A stretch of DNA of 64,000 bases from NCBI RefSeq assembly GCF_029255185.1, contig NZ_JAPUVO010000130.1, positions 1 to 64,000 on the forward strand. The letters run 5' to 3'. The translations under genes and the position numbers were made by a program. Source of the DNA: Propionivibrio sp. Lineage in GTDB: Bacteria; Pseudomonadota; Gammaproteobacteria; Burkholderiales; Rhodocyclaceae. Within the stretch, counting starts at the first letter, position 1, and every line of letters begins with the position of its first letter. Below the pieces are notes generated by a model that was given only the letters and a program-made list of their open reading frames with translations, was not told the origin of the DNA and searched no databases. This document shows, in pieces, positions 8,533-17,286 of the stretch.

Positions 8533-9690
8533 ATGGGAAAGTCAATATTAGTTACCGGAGGGGCAGGTTTCATAGGCCAGCACCTGTGCCGAAAACTGCT
8601 TATTAGTGGCCATGACGTTCGTATACTGGACTCCTTGCAGCCACAAATTCATGGCAGCAAGCCCAAGTTGTCCGATTTTACTTGCGAAGGTCGTGTTGAA
8701 TTCATACAGGGTGATGTTCGTGACCGTGCAGCCTTGGAACGCGCTGTCACCGAGGTGGATATGGTCGTGCACTTGGCTGCCGAAACAGGGACAGGACAAT
8801 CGATGTATCAAATAGCGCAGTATTTCAGTGTAAACGTTCAAGGTACAGCGCTATTGCTTGATGTGTTACAAAACGAGAGTTGCGCAAGAGACATTCAATC
8901 CATTGTTATGGCATCGAGTCGCGCCATCTATGGTGAAGGCGCATATCGATGCGCGATGCATGGCCTCGTCTATCCTGAACAGCGAACGGTTGAGCGCCTG
9001 TCTTCAGGCAGGTTTGAGCCCGTGTGTCCAGCGTGTGGTGATCCACTTGAACTTCTACCGACCCCCGAGAGTGCTCCATTCAAACCCATGTCAATCTATG
9101 GATTGACCAAACAGGTTCAGGAGCAGGCGATTCTGATGTATGCCCGAAACAGGCGAATCAATGGATTTGGGCTTCGCTATCAGAACGTTTATGGCCCTGG
9201 GCAATCTCTAAAAAATCCCTACACGGGGATTCTTGCGGTATTTTCCAATCTGGCCAGACAGAATCTGCCCATCGAAATTTATGAAGATGGTCAAGAATCG
9301 CGTGACTTTGTCTATATAGATGACGTGGTGGAAGCTACCCTGCGCTGTATTGATTTCTCGGGAAATTACATTGGCGCTTTGAACGTAGGTTCCGGGAAGG
9401 CCACGACCGTCATGCAGGTCGCAGAAAAAATCAGAGCTTTTTTCAGAAGTGATAGCTCCATAGCGGTTTCCGGAGCCTATCGTGCTGGCGATATTCGCCA
9501 CAACATCGCCGACATGTCCTTAACAAATGAAGTTCTTGAGTTTGTGCCCGGAGAACCATTCGAAAAAGGTCTGCATCATTTTTTGCGGTGGGTTTGCGCA
9601 CAAAACCACGAAGACGGGGCCAACTACATCCGCTCAGTTGAAGAGTTGCAAGCAAAGGGTTTGATGGGAAATCAGCAGGTAGGCGCATGA
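8533..9690 (+). CDS. NAD-dependent sugar epimerase/dehydratase with a Cys-rich insertion (extended SDR)
   Basis: A 385-residue extended SDR acting on a nucleotide sugar. The NAD-binding TGGAGFIG is at residues 8-15 and the catalytic Y189-x3-K193 is in SIYGLTK. Between them lies an insertion with C140-x2-H143 and C165-x2-C168, which looks like a small zinc knuckle. From memory this insertion occurs in dTDP-6-deoxy-L-hexose 4-epimerases such as WbiB-type proteins, so a dTDP-rhamnose-type substrate is plausible, though not shown. It starts 26 bases after the preceding gene. The end overlaps the acetyltransferase start as ATGA. Confidence 0.72.
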   Translation: MGKSILVTGGAGFIGQHLCRKLLISGHDVRILDSLQPQIHGSKPKLSDFTCEGRVEFIQGDVRDRAALERAVTEVDMVVHLAAETGTGQSMYQIAQYFSVNVQGTALLLDVLQNESCARDIQSIVMASSRAIYGEGAYRCAMHGLVYPEQRTVERLSSGRFEPVCPACGDPLELLPTPESAPFKPMSIYGLTKQVQEQAILMYARNRRINGFGLRYQNVYGPGQSLKNPYTGILAVFSNLARQNLPIEIYEDGQESRDFVYIDDVVEATLRCIDFSGNYIGALNVGSGKATTVMQVAEKIRAFFRSDSSIAVSGAYRAGDIRHNIADMSLTNEVLEFVPGEPFEKGLHHFLRWVCAQNHEDGANYIRSVEELQAKGLMGNQQVGA

Positions 9691-10235
9691 CGCTTCGTGA
9701 ATTCCTGTGCGTGCTAAAGGCCGACTTGATACGCTTGTCCCCAAAGCATCCAAGCGGAATTCAACCATTTGAGTGGGGGAACATATTCAATCCTCGCTTC
9801 ACCCCCGTCGTCATTCTTCGCATTGCACGGTTTTGTTATTTGAGCAGGACTTTCCGCTGTATGAGTCCGGTTTTTACATGGCTCAATGTGCTTCTGTTTG
9901 GAATTGAAGTCACCCCAAGGTGCGAAATTGGCCCCGGGCTATTGTTGCCCCATACCCACGGAACGGTAATCGGTGCGAGTCGGATTGGGGCAAATGCCAT
10001 CATCTTTCAGGGCGTAACCTTGGGAGCGAAATACGCACAGATGGACTACCACCCCGAGAGTCGGCCAACCGTTGATGACGATGTGATGATAGGAGCCGGT
10101 GCCAAAGTGCTGGGGGGGATCAATATCGGATCTCGTGCGCGGATTGCAGCAAACTCCTTGGTGATCGAATCCGTTCCTCCAGATTCGACTGTCATCGGTG
10201 TGCCGGCCATCATCAAAAACGCCAATAATCACTAG
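9687..10235 (+). CDS. Serine acetyltransferase-like hexapeptide O-acetyltransferase
   Basis: A 182-residue left-handed beta-helix acetyltransferase. The hexapeptide region begins near residue 75 and contains LLLPHTHGTVIGASRIG and FQGVTLG, the catalytic and CoA-binding pattern of CysE-like enzymes. The protein is shorter than housekeeping CysE (about 260-270 residues) and sits inside a polysaccharide cluster. O-acetylation of a sugar is therefore more likely than cysteine synthesis. ATG 9687 overlaps the epimerase stop (ATGA), with AGGT upstream. Confidence 0.75.
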   Translation: MTLREFLCVLKADLIRLSPKHPSGIQPFEWGNIFNPRFTPVVILRIARFCYLSRTFRCMSPVFTWLNVLLFGIEVTPRCEIGPGLLLPHTHGTVIGASRIGANAIIFQGVTLGAKYAQMDYHPESRPTVDDDVMIGAGAKVLGGINIGSRARIAANSLVIESVPPDSTVIGVPAIIKNANNH

Positions 10236-10249
10236 AACTGCAATCGCGT

Positions 10250-11245
10250 ATGGCTGATATGAATTTAATTGGGAAAAATATAATTTTTTTCTGCCCGAAG
10301 TTTTTTGGTTATGAAATAAAAATCAAATCCGATCTTGAGAGCATGGGGGCTACGGTTTTTTATCATAGTGACCGGGCAGGTGAGGGTTTATTGATTAAGA
10401 TTCTGACTCGCCGATATCCGAAATTGGTCTGGATATTATCCGATTTTATATTCACCAGATGGCTGAATAAGAAAACTATAGAAAAATGCGATATTGTTTT
10501 CATCGTCAAAGGTGAGGGGGTATCGCCAAATTTCATCAAAAAATTACGGTTGAGATATCCAGATGCTCAATTTATCCACTACCAATGGGACAGCATTGCC
10601 AATGTAAGACATTCTGAATCAAAACTAAAATTGTTTGACCACGTCGCAAGTTTTGATCTTGAAGATTGCCAAAGACTATCGTTTATTGATTACCAACCGA
10701 CATTTTTCAGTTGTGAAATAAAGTCGGTCCAGGATAAATTGCAGAGCGAAAGTCTTTTATTTGTTGGAACACTCAATGGCGACAGGCCTCGTGTAATAGC
10801 GAATATCATTAAGACTATTGGCAATGAAATACAATTTGATTACAGCCTTTTTGTAAGAAGCAGGCTCGAATTGCTGCTGCGGAAAATATTTGATCCATCA
10901 TTCAAAGTAATCGATGAGCATCGGTTGGTATATGAGCCAATTACAGCCGAGGAGATAAATCGGCGAATGGCTAATTGTGGAGCGGTTCTCGATATACAGA
11001 ACCACAATCAATCTGGACTTACATTGCGTACCTTCGATGCGCTGGTAACAGGAAAGAAAATAATAACCACAAATCATGCAATTGCAACGCATGATTTTTA
11101 CGATTCAAATCGAATTTGTATTATTGACAGGGATAACCCAAAAGTGCCTGACAGCTTCATGACTTCCCAGCTTAACAAGTTGCCGGATTATTTTATTAAA
11201 AAATATTCTTTGCGTGGTTGGCTGGAAAGAGTTTTTAAAAAATGA
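10250..11245 (+). CDS. Putative glycosyltransferase, AT-rich and probably acquired
   Basis: A 331-residue soluble protein. I recognise a GT-B-like pattern similar to CgeB or LPS-cluster glycosyltransferases. An N-terminal Rossmann-like strand (IIFFCPKFFGYEIK) is followed by a C-terminal part containing NQSGLTLRTFDALVTGKKIIT, the usual donor-site region where the protein is located among neighbours. The gene is visibly richer in A and T than its neighbours (many AAA, ATT and TAT codons), which suggests recent horizontal transfer. ATG 10250 is used and ATG 10259 is possible. The end overlaps the next start as ATGA. Confidence 0.55.
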   Translation: MADMNLIGKNIIFFCPKFFGYEIKIKSDLESMGATVFYHSDRAGEGLLIKILTRRYPKLVWILSDFIFTRWLNKKTIEKCDIVFIVKGEGVSPNFIKKLRLRYPDAQFIHYQWDSIANVRHSESKLKLFDHVASFDLEDCQRLSFIDYQPTFFSCEIKSVQDKLQSESLLFVGTLNGDRPRVIANIIKTIGNEIQFDYSLFVRSRLELLLRKIFDPSFKVIDEHRLVYEPITAEEINRRMANCGAVLDIQNHNQSGLTLRTFDALVTGKKIITTNHAIATHDFYDSNRICIIDRDNPKVPDSFMTSQLNKLPDYFIKKYSLRGWLERVFKK

Positions 11246-12216
11246 AAATTATTTTTGTGGCAGCCATTGTGCCATTCGTTCTGGCCATATTCCTGTTGCA
11301 CTGGATGCTTCATTCTAAACGGATGAATTTTGCCATTGATCAGCCTAACCATCGCTCATTACACACTGTGCCTGTCCCAAGAACGGGTGGCCTGGCTATT
11401 GTTAGTGCCACGCTCTTACCCGTGGGCTTAACTGGTGAGCCTTGGAATATGCAATTGACAGTGTGTGCCATTTTGCTTATGGCGTTATCGCTGGTAGACG
11501 ACGTTCGTGGCCTCCCGGTCGCGTTGAGATTTTTTGGACATTTTGCTGTGACTGGTATTTTTTTGGTTTGGGCAATGTCATCCGTTCCCGCTTGGGCGAT
11601 GCTCGTATTGACAGCGGGTATCGTCTGGATGACCAATTTGTTTAATTTTATGGACGGATCAGATGGATTGGCGGGGGGCATGGCTATTTTTGGTTTTGGC
11701 GCTTACGCCATTGCCGCCTGGCTGGTTGGGAATAGCGGATTGGCAGCAATTTGTATAGCTATCGTAGCATCAGCTACCGCTTTTCTCATGTACAACTTCT
11801 ATCCAGCCCGTATTTTCATGGGTGATGCCGGTTCGATACCGCTAGGATTTCTTACAGCAGCGATTGGGCTTCTAGGCTGGCGGTCAACTGCCTGGCCATT
11901 TTGGTTTCCCCTGGTGGTATTTTCTCCGTTCATCGTCGATGCCACGGTGACGTTAATTAAACGTCAGTTGCGTGGCGAAACAATATGGCGCGCACACCGT
12001 TCTCATTATTATCAACGTTTGGTGCAAATGGGTTGGAGCCATCGTAAAGTGGCCATCTGTGAATATGCATTAATGTTTCTGCTTGGTACTTCTGCACTGT
12101 GTTTTCTTAGGCAACCCGTAATGGGACAATTTTTGGGGTTAATGTTTTGGCTGCTGGTTTACGTAGTCATGGCGATCAAGATAGACCGCATGTGGAGTAA
12201 ATTTCCACGTCTTTAA
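11242..12216 (+). CDS. Undecaprenyl-phosphate sugar-1-phosphate transferase, WecA/WbpL-like
   Basis: A 324-residue polytopic membrane enzyme of the MraY/WecA superfamily, which starts repeat-unit synthesis by moving an N-acetylhexosamine 1-phosphate to undecaprenyl phosphate. The family motifs are all present: the DD pair at 86-87 (SLVDDVRG), NFMDGSDG at 135-142, FMGDAGS at 192-198, and the HRSHYYQ motif starting at H252. The length fits WecA/WbpL. It is translationally coupled to the upstream glycosyltransferase (ATGA). Together with the WbpM-like gene that follows, it fits a WbpL-type initiation step. Confidence 0.88.
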   Translation: MKIIFVAAIVPFVLAIFLLHWMLHSKRMNFAIDQPNHRSLHTVPVPRTGGLAIVSATLLPVGLTGEPWNMQLTVCAILLMALSLVDDVRGLPVALRFFGHFAVTGIFLVWAMSSVPAWAMLVLTAGIVWMTNLFNFMDGSDGLAGGMAIFGFGAYAIAAWLVGNSGLAAICIAIVASATAFLMYNFYPARIFMGDAGSIPLGFLTAAIGLLGWRSTAWPFWFPLVVFSPFIVDATVTLIKRQLRGETIWRAHRSHYYQRLVQMGWSHRKVAICEYALMFLLGTSALCFLRQPVMGQFLGLMFWLLVYVVMAIKIDRMWSKFPRL

Positions 12217-12324
12217 GAGAGGCTGCTTCAGACATCTATGCGCTGGCGTAATAACTTCCGCCCCGATCGTGCCTCCTGAATGAAGTACAATGGCCGGCCT
12301 TATAACGAAAGTTTTCTTTAATTG

Positions 12325-14154
12325 ATGAGTTCCCCACTTTTCTCCAAGCGCGCTTTGGCCATGGCGCATGATCTTATCTCAGTGATTGTGTGCTGGTTTC
12401 TTGCCTATTGGCTGCGCTTTAACCTCGATCTGCCCGAGATTTACCTGGCCAGCGCCAGTCGCGCGCTATTACTTGTTTTGTGCATTCACGCACCTTTATA
12501 TTGGCTGTTCGGTCTTTATCGGGGTATCTGGCGTTACGCCAGTCTCATGGATTTGCGGCGCATTATCCTTGCTGTTGGTCTTTCGGCTCTTTCCGTCGCT
12601 TTTGTTGTCTTCATGCTTTCTGTCCAAGCCGTTCCAAGATCAGTACTTGTGCTGCACCCCATCCTACTGATCGTTTTTATGGGAGGAAGCCGTTTCGTCT
12701 ATCGCGCGTGGCAAGATCAGATGCTCTATGGTCGCATGGTGGTTAAGGGAGAAGCAGTGCTTGTTCTTGGCGCCGGCGATGCTGCCGAACGCTTGCTGCG
12801 AGAATTAGCGCAGTCGCCTGACTGGAGCATCGTTGGTCTGCTCAGTGAGGAAACTTCGCGTATCGGGAATGAGTTGCGGGGCGTCAAGATTCTCGGCTTG
12901 ATTGATGACCTTCCCAAATGGGCAGGTCAATTGTCGGTTCTGAAGGCAATTGTGGCCATGCCCGAAGCCTCATCGGCGGAGCGCCGCCATGCCATGGAGG
13001 TGGCAGTTCAGGCTGGCCTTTCGGTGCTTACTGTGCCAAGCCTTGACGATATGCTGACGGGCAAGGTGGCGGTCTCGCAGATTCGACAGGTACAACTCGA
13101 AGATCTCCTTGGCCGTGAGCCCGTGCAATTAGATAATCGCGGTTTGCGCGCCTGGCTTGGCGAGAAAGTGGTTTTGGTCACCGGTGCTGGGGGTTCGATC
13201 GGCTCGGAACTGGTGCGCCAGATTGCACAGTTCAGCCCACGCCAGTTGGTCCTGATCGACATTTCGGAATTCGCGCTGTACCAGATCGAGCAGGAGGCCT
13301 TGCAGCAGTTTCCCGAGCTTTCAATCTCCTGCGTTGTCGGTGATGTGAAAGACGACGCCTGTCTTGATCGGGTATTTTCCAACTATTCTCCAGAGGTCGT
13401 TTTCCACGCCGCCGCCTATAAGCATGTGCCACTGATGGAGGGCGAAAATGCTTGGCAGGCGGTGCGTAACAATGTGCTGGGTTCCAAGTGCCTGGCCGAG
13501 GTTTCTCAGCGTTACGGCGTCGAAAAGGTGGTACTGATTTCGACCGACAAGGCGGTTAATCCGACCAATGTCATGGGCGCAACCAAACGCCTGGCTGAGC
13601 GTGTGCTGTGCGGCCTACAGCAAGACGGTACACGCTTCGTCACTGTCCGTTTTGGCAATGTTCTTGGCAGCAATGGATCGGTTATTCCGAAATTCCACGA
13701 GCAGATCGCGCGGGGTGGGCCAGTGACAGTCACTCATCCGGATATCATTCGTTACTTCATGTTGATTCCCGAGGCAGCACAACTCGTGCTGCAAGCTGGA
13801 TTGATGGGGCAGGGAGGTGAGATTTTCGTTCTCGAAATGGGCGAACCGATCCGAATTGCCGATCTAGCGCGTGACATGATCCGCCTGTCAGGCTTCTCGG
13901 TAGACGAAATCAGTGTTGAGTTTACTGGTCTGCGTCCTGGTGAAAAGCTTTTCGAGGAGTTGCTGACCGACCACGAGTGCACCCTCCCAACGCCGCATCC
14001 AAAATTGCGGGTGGCGCAGGCCGAAACGGCTCCTGATACTGACTGGCAGAAAAATCTGGACTGCTGGCTACATGCACCAGCACCAGCCACTTCGAATGAG
14101 TTGAAGTTGCAGTTACAGAAATTTGTTCCAGAATATTCTCCCCAGCTGCAATAA
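12325..14154 (+). CDS. UDP-GlcNAc C6 dehydratase-like protein (WbpM/CapD family)
   Basis: A 609-residue inner-membrane protein. It has four N-terminal hydrophobic segments, a CoA_binding_3-type middle domain, and a C-terminal SDR domain with TGAGGSIG at about residues 285-293. The catalytic segment near residues 405-417 reads STDKAVNPTNVMGATK, with Met where most SDRs have Tyr. This altered S-M-K triad is known for the long WbpM-type enzymes, which convert UDP-GlcNAc to the 4-keto-6-deoxy sugar. ATG 12325 is chosen over the adjacent TTG 12322. About 108 bases separate it from the previous gene, so it may have its own promoter. Confidence 0.88.
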   Translation: MSSPLFSKRALAMAHDLISVIVCWFLAYWLRFNLDLPEIYLASASRALLLVLCIHAPLYWLFGLYRGIWRYASLMDLRRIILAVGLSALSVAFVVFMLSVQAVPRSVLVLHPILLIVFMGGSRFVYRAWQDQMLYGRMVVKGEAVLVLGAGDAAERLLRELAQSPDWSIVGLLSEETSRIGNELRGVKILGLIDDLPKWAGQLSVLKAIVAMPEASSAERRHAMEVAVQAGLSVLTVPSLDDMLTGKVAVSQIRQVQLEDLLGREPVQLDNRGLRAWLGEKVVLVTGAGGSIGSELVRQIAQFSPRQLVLIDISEFALYQIEQEALQQFPELSISCVVGDVKDDACLDRVFSNYSPEVVFHAAAYKHVPLMEGENAWQAVRNNVLGSKCLAEVSQRYGVEKVVLISTDKAVNPTNVMGATKRLAERVLCGLQQDGTRFVTVRFGNVLGSNGSVIPKFHEQIARGGPVTVTHPDIIRYFMLIPEAAQLVLQAGLMGQGGEIFVLEMGEPIRIADLARDMIRLSGFSVDEISVEFTGLRPGEKLFEELLTDHECTLPTPHPKLRVAQAETAPDTDWQKNLDCWLHAPAPATSNELKLQLQKFVPEYSPQLQ

Positions 14155-14229
14155 CCCAGTGAAATCTCTATTTAGTTGGGCAGAACTGAGTTTCCGCCGT
14201 CGGGCGATGTAAGAATCTGGGAGAAGCGC

Positions 14230-15051
14230 TTGGCAACCTATGCGATCGGCGACATTCAGGGTTGTTTCGATTCATTGACCCGCTTGCTTGAGCACTGCGC
14301 CTTCGATTCGGCTAACGATCGGCTTTGGCTGGTCGGCGATCTCGTCAATCGTGGGCCACGTTCTCTGGAGACACTGCGTTTCGTTCGTGATCTCGGTCAG
14401 GCGGCGATAACTGTTCTCGGCAATCATGATCTTTCCTTGCTGATGGCTGCCGAAGGTTTCGGTAAGAGAGGCAAGGGAGACACCTTCGATGAAATTCTCG
14501 CTGCACCGGATTGCGAAGTACTGCTCGACTGGCTACGGTATCGACCCCTGTGCCATGTCGAAGGCGACTATTGCCTGGTGCATGCCGGATTGCTGCCGCA
14601 GTGGACGGCAGCCAGGGCGCGCGCACTGGCTGCCGAAGTCGAGGCGGCGCTGACCGAGGCTGATTGGCGCACCTTCCTGGCCAATATGTGGGGTAGTGAT
14701 CCCGCCTACTGGCAAGACGACCTTGAGGGTTGGCCGCGTCTGCGTGTCATCGTCAATGCCATGACACGTATGCGCTTCTGCTCGCCCGATGGTGTGATGG
14801 ATTTTAAGGTCAAAGGGGAACTGGCCAAGGCGCCGGCGGGTTATCTGCCATGGTTTGAGGTGCCGGGTCGGCGCAGTGCGAATACAGTGCTGATTACCGG
14901 TCACTGGTCAGCACTGGGACTTAAAATCATGCCCAACCTATTGGCGATCGATTCCGGCTGCCTGTGGGGCGGCCCGCTGACGGCTATCCGGCTTGAGGAT
15001 CGGGCAATTTTTCAGATGGATTGCTCGCCGGAAGAAATCCGAGCCTGGTAG
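14230..15051 (+). CDS. apaH: Symmetrical bis(5'-nucleosyl)-tetraphosphatase
   Basis: A 273-residue metallophosphatase that hydrolyses Ap4A to two ADP. The N-terminus MATYAIGDIQGC aligns directly with E. coli ApaH, which fixes the start at TTG 14230; GGGAGAAG lies just upstream. Other phosphoesterase motifs follow: LVGDLVNRGP near residues 36-45 and VLGNHDL near 63-69. Gln replaces His in GDxHG, a substitution also common in pseudomonad ApaH. The last 68 bases overlap the convergent acyltransferase gene on the other strand. Confidence 0.92.
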   Translation: MATYAIGDIQGCFDSLTRLLEHCAFDSANDRLWLVGDLVNRGPRSLETLRFVRDLGQAAITVLGNHDLSLLMAAEGFGKRGKGDTFDEILAAPDCEVLLDWLRYRPLCHVEGDYCLVHAGLLPQWTAARARALAAEVEAALTEADWRTFLANMWGSDPAYWQDDLEGWPRLRVIVNAMTRMRFCSPDGVMDFKVKGELAKAPAGYLPWFEVPGRRSANTVLITGHWSALGLKIMPNLLAIDSGCLWGGPLTAIRLEDRAIFQMDCSPEEIRAW

Positions 15052-15781
15052 CGATGGCGGCGTGCGCCGCCTGTGAGAGCTCGCGCCGGGTCTGTCCTGA
15101 GGTATCAATTGCTGGCGCTGGACGCAGGCGTGCGGTCAGCGATCGGCAGGCGAAAATGGCCAAAAAACACTGGCTGAGCGTCGTATTGCCGGCAAACGAG
15201 GGGGCCTGGCTGAGGTTGCCCTGCTCATCGTGATAGGACAGCGCCAGCGGCAGAACTGGACGTCTGGTTTCGATCACAGGTTGTAATAAAGCAGCGTGGA
15301 AGCTGAGCATATGGGTCCCGTCGGTTGTCGTTCCCTCAGGGAAAATAGCGACATCGACACCGGTATTGAGCAAGGCGTTGATTTCTCCATTGACCACCTT
15401 GGCGTGTCCGCGGCTGCCTCGGTGCAGAAAGACCGTGTCATTACGTGCGCCCAACCAGCCGATGAATGGCCACTGACGGATCTCGGCCTTGGCGACAAAG
15501 GCCGCTGGGCGCAGAGTATTAATGACAAAAATGTCAAGCCAGGAGACGTGATTGGCAACGATCAGGCTGCCGGGAGGCGCGTCGGACGGCTGCGTTTCAA
15601 GTCGAACGCAAAGAATCTTCAGGGTCTGTAGCGACCAGCGCTGTTTTAGCCGCGCTTGACCCACGGTGCCAATTAGCGGGTAAAGGAGCGCAGTGCCCAG
15701 AGCGATCCAGGCGAAGTGCAACCCCAGCCTGAGGCCACGGAAAACACGGATCAGGTAAGGCGTCGGGCGTACTTGGATCAT
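14984..15781 (-). CDS. 1-acyl-sn-glycerol-3-phosphate acyltransferase-like protein (PlsC family)
   Basis: A 265-residue acyltransferase probably acting in phospholipid synthesis at the inner membrane. The catalytic H78-x4-D83 motif (NHVSWLD) and the glycerol-phosphate site FPEGTT (147-152) are present. A hydrophobic segment at about residues 16-40 anchors it. Its 3' end overlaps apaH by 68 bases in a tail-to-tail arrangement, unusually deep for two real genes, but both proteins keep all family motifs. It may be a lyso-lipid or ornithine-lipid acyltransferase rather than the main PlsC. Confidence 0.82.
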   Translation of the reverse strand: MIQVRPTPYLIRVFRGLRLGLHFAWIALGTALLYPLIGTVGQARLKQRWSLQTLKILCVRLETQPSDAPPGSLIVANHVSWLDIFVINTLRPAAFVAKAEIRQWPFIGWLGARNDTVFLHRGSRGHAKVVNGEINALLNTGVDVAIFPEGTTTDGTHMLSFHAALLQPVIETRRPVLPLALSYHDEQGNLSQAPSFAGNTTLSQCFLAIFACRSLTARLRPAPAIDTSGQTRRELSQAAHAAIATRLGFLPASNPSEKLPDPQAG

Positions 15782-15792
15782 CAGCCCGGGGG

Positions 15793-16245
15793 TTAATGGG
15801 TGACTCGCGTCGAGCCATTGCCGCTCAGGATGCGAACCCGTTCCCCCGGATTGAAAATCTCGCCCATTTCCTGAACCACGGCGATCAACTGGCCACCATC
15901 AAGCCTGACCGTAATTTCCAGCGCATTTTTCTTGCTGGCGCTTTCTTCAATCGCCGAACCCGCCATGCCGCCAAGTACAGCACCGAAAATTGCTCCGACG
16001 ATTTGCCCCTTACCGCCGCCGACGTTGCTGCCTGCCACGCCGCCGACCGCCGCACCGGCCAACCCGCCAACGCCCGACTGAGTGCCCTCCATGGTCACTT
16101 CACGAATACTCTCGACGACGCCGCTGCGCACCAGCATCTCGCGCCTGGCCTGGTCGCGTGAGTAAACGTCACCTGATTTGCTGGTCGCACAGCCGGCGAG
16201 AATCAGCGAAATCAACAGTACAGAACAAATTTTCAGAGCGTTCAT
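15793..16245 (-). CDS. Glycine-zipper outer-membrane lipoprotein (SlyB/PcpY-like)
   Basis: A 150-residue lipoprotein. The signal peptide ends in the lipobox LAGC. The central region is a glycine zipper (GVGGLAGAAVGGVAGSNVGG, continuing to about residue 100) that can insert in the outer membrane. The C-terminal part resembles the SlyB family's VRLDGG...V-x-Q domain. Two ATGs are present; ATG 16245 lies 7 bases after AAGGA and is preferred over ATG 16251, which nearly touches it. The role is envelope integrity by family, not shown here. Confidence 0.82.
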   Translation of the reverse strand: MNALKICSVLLISLILAGCATSKSGDVYSRDQARREMLVRSGVVESIREVTMEGTQSGVGGLAGAAVGGVAGSNVGGGKGQIVGAIFGAVLGGMAGSAIEESASKKNALEITVRLDGGQLIAVVQEMGEIFNPGERVRILSGNGSTRVTH

Positions 16246-16263
16246 TGTCATTCCTTTAGCAAG

Positions 16264-17199
16264 TTACCAAAGTGCATTGCCGAAAGCTTTAGCAAAACGG
16301 TCGCCGATTTCCTGGCGATCCGGGCAGTGATTCTGTCCGCCACGATGGGCAATCTTGATCGACCCCATCAGTGCCGCCAGCCGCCCTGTCTTCTCCCAAT
16401 CCCAGCCGTTAGCGATTCCGTAAAGAAGGCCGGAACGGTAGGCATCCCCGCAGCCGGTCGGGTCTACCAGTTCATCAGCTTCAACGCAGGGAATCTCGAA
16501 GCGTTGCCCCTCGGCGTAAATATGTGAGCCCTCACCACCGCGCGTCACAATCAGCGCCTGGACCTCACCCGCCAGCTGCTCCAGCGAGAGGCCGCTACGG
16601 TCGCACAGCAGCTTCGCTTCGTAGTCGTTGAAGCAGGCAAAATCGGCAAGTTTCATGAACGTCATCAGCTCATCGCCAGAAAACATCGGCAGCCCCTGAC
16701 CAGGGTCGAAAATGAAGGGAATGCCGGCGGCGGCAAAATCACGCGCGTGCTCGATCATTCCTTCGCGGCCGTTGGGAGCCACGATCCCCAGTTTGGCTCC
16801 GCTGACTTCGGTGACCTTGTTGAGGTGCGCAAAACTCATCGCGCCAGGGTGGAAGGCAGTAATCTGGTTATCGTCCAGATCGGTTGTGATGAAAGCCTGT
16901 GCGGTAAAGCTGCCGGCGACACGTTGCACATGAGTGCGAGATAGGCCAAGACTGTCCAGGCGCGCGAGGTAGGGGTCGGCGTCATCGCCGACAGTGGCCA
17001 TGATCAAGGGATCGCCACCGAGCAGTTTTAGGCTATAGGCAATGTTTCCCGCGCAGCCACCGAATTCGCGGCGCATCTCGGGGACGAGAAAGGCAACATT
17101 CAGAATATGAATCTGTTCGGGCAAAATATGATTTTTGAAACGATCACGGAATACCATGATGTTGTCGTAAGCCATAGAGCCGCAAATGAGCGTGGACAT
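16264..17199 (-). CDS. PfkB-family carbohydrate/nucleoside kinase
   Basis: A 311-residue ribokinase-fold kinase. The N-terminal GG substrate motif region appears as FGGCAGNIAYSLKLLGGDP. The C-terminal anion-hole signature D246-PTGCGD252 contains the catalytic base D252. Proteobacterial proteins of this type are usually annotated as adenosine-kinase-like carbohydrate kinases; the substrate cannot be fixed. A clear extended -10 promoter lies 39 bases upstream of ATG 17199, so it is probably transcribed separately from the prmA/DUF3426 genes before it. Confidence 0.82.
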   Translation of the reverse strand: MSTLICGSMAYDNIMVFRDRFKNHILPEQIHILNVAFLVPEMRREFGGCAGNIAYSLKLLGGDPLIMATVGDDADPYLARLDSLGLSRTHVQRVAGSFTAQAFITTDLDDNQITAFHPGAMSFAHLNKVTEVSGAKLGIVAPNGREGMIEHARDFAAAGIPFIFDPGQGLPMFSGDELMTFMKLADFACFNDYEAKLLCDRSGLSLEQLAGEVQALIVTRGGEGSHIYAEGQRFEIPCVEADELVDPTGCGDAYRSGLLYGIANGWDWEKTGRLAALMGSIKIAHRGGQNHCPDRQEIGDRFAKAFGNALW

Positions 17200-17237
17200 A
17201 GGGGATTTTTGGAATGAGTGATAAGTGGAAGGGGAAA

Positions 17238-17246
17238 ATTATAGCA
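17238..17246 (-). promoter_or_regulatory. Extended -10 promoter of the PfkB kinase gene
   Basis: On the minus strand the sequence is TGCTATAAT: a perfect TATAAT hexamer preceded by the extended TGn motif, 39 bases before the kinase start codon. No good -35 hexamer lies 17 bases upstream, which is common for extended -10 promoters. It lies in the only gap between the DUF3426 gene and the kinase gene. Confidence 0.6.
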
Positions 17247-17286
17247 CCCGGCTACTGACGCTTTCTGGCGTGCAGTCAAAACCAGG

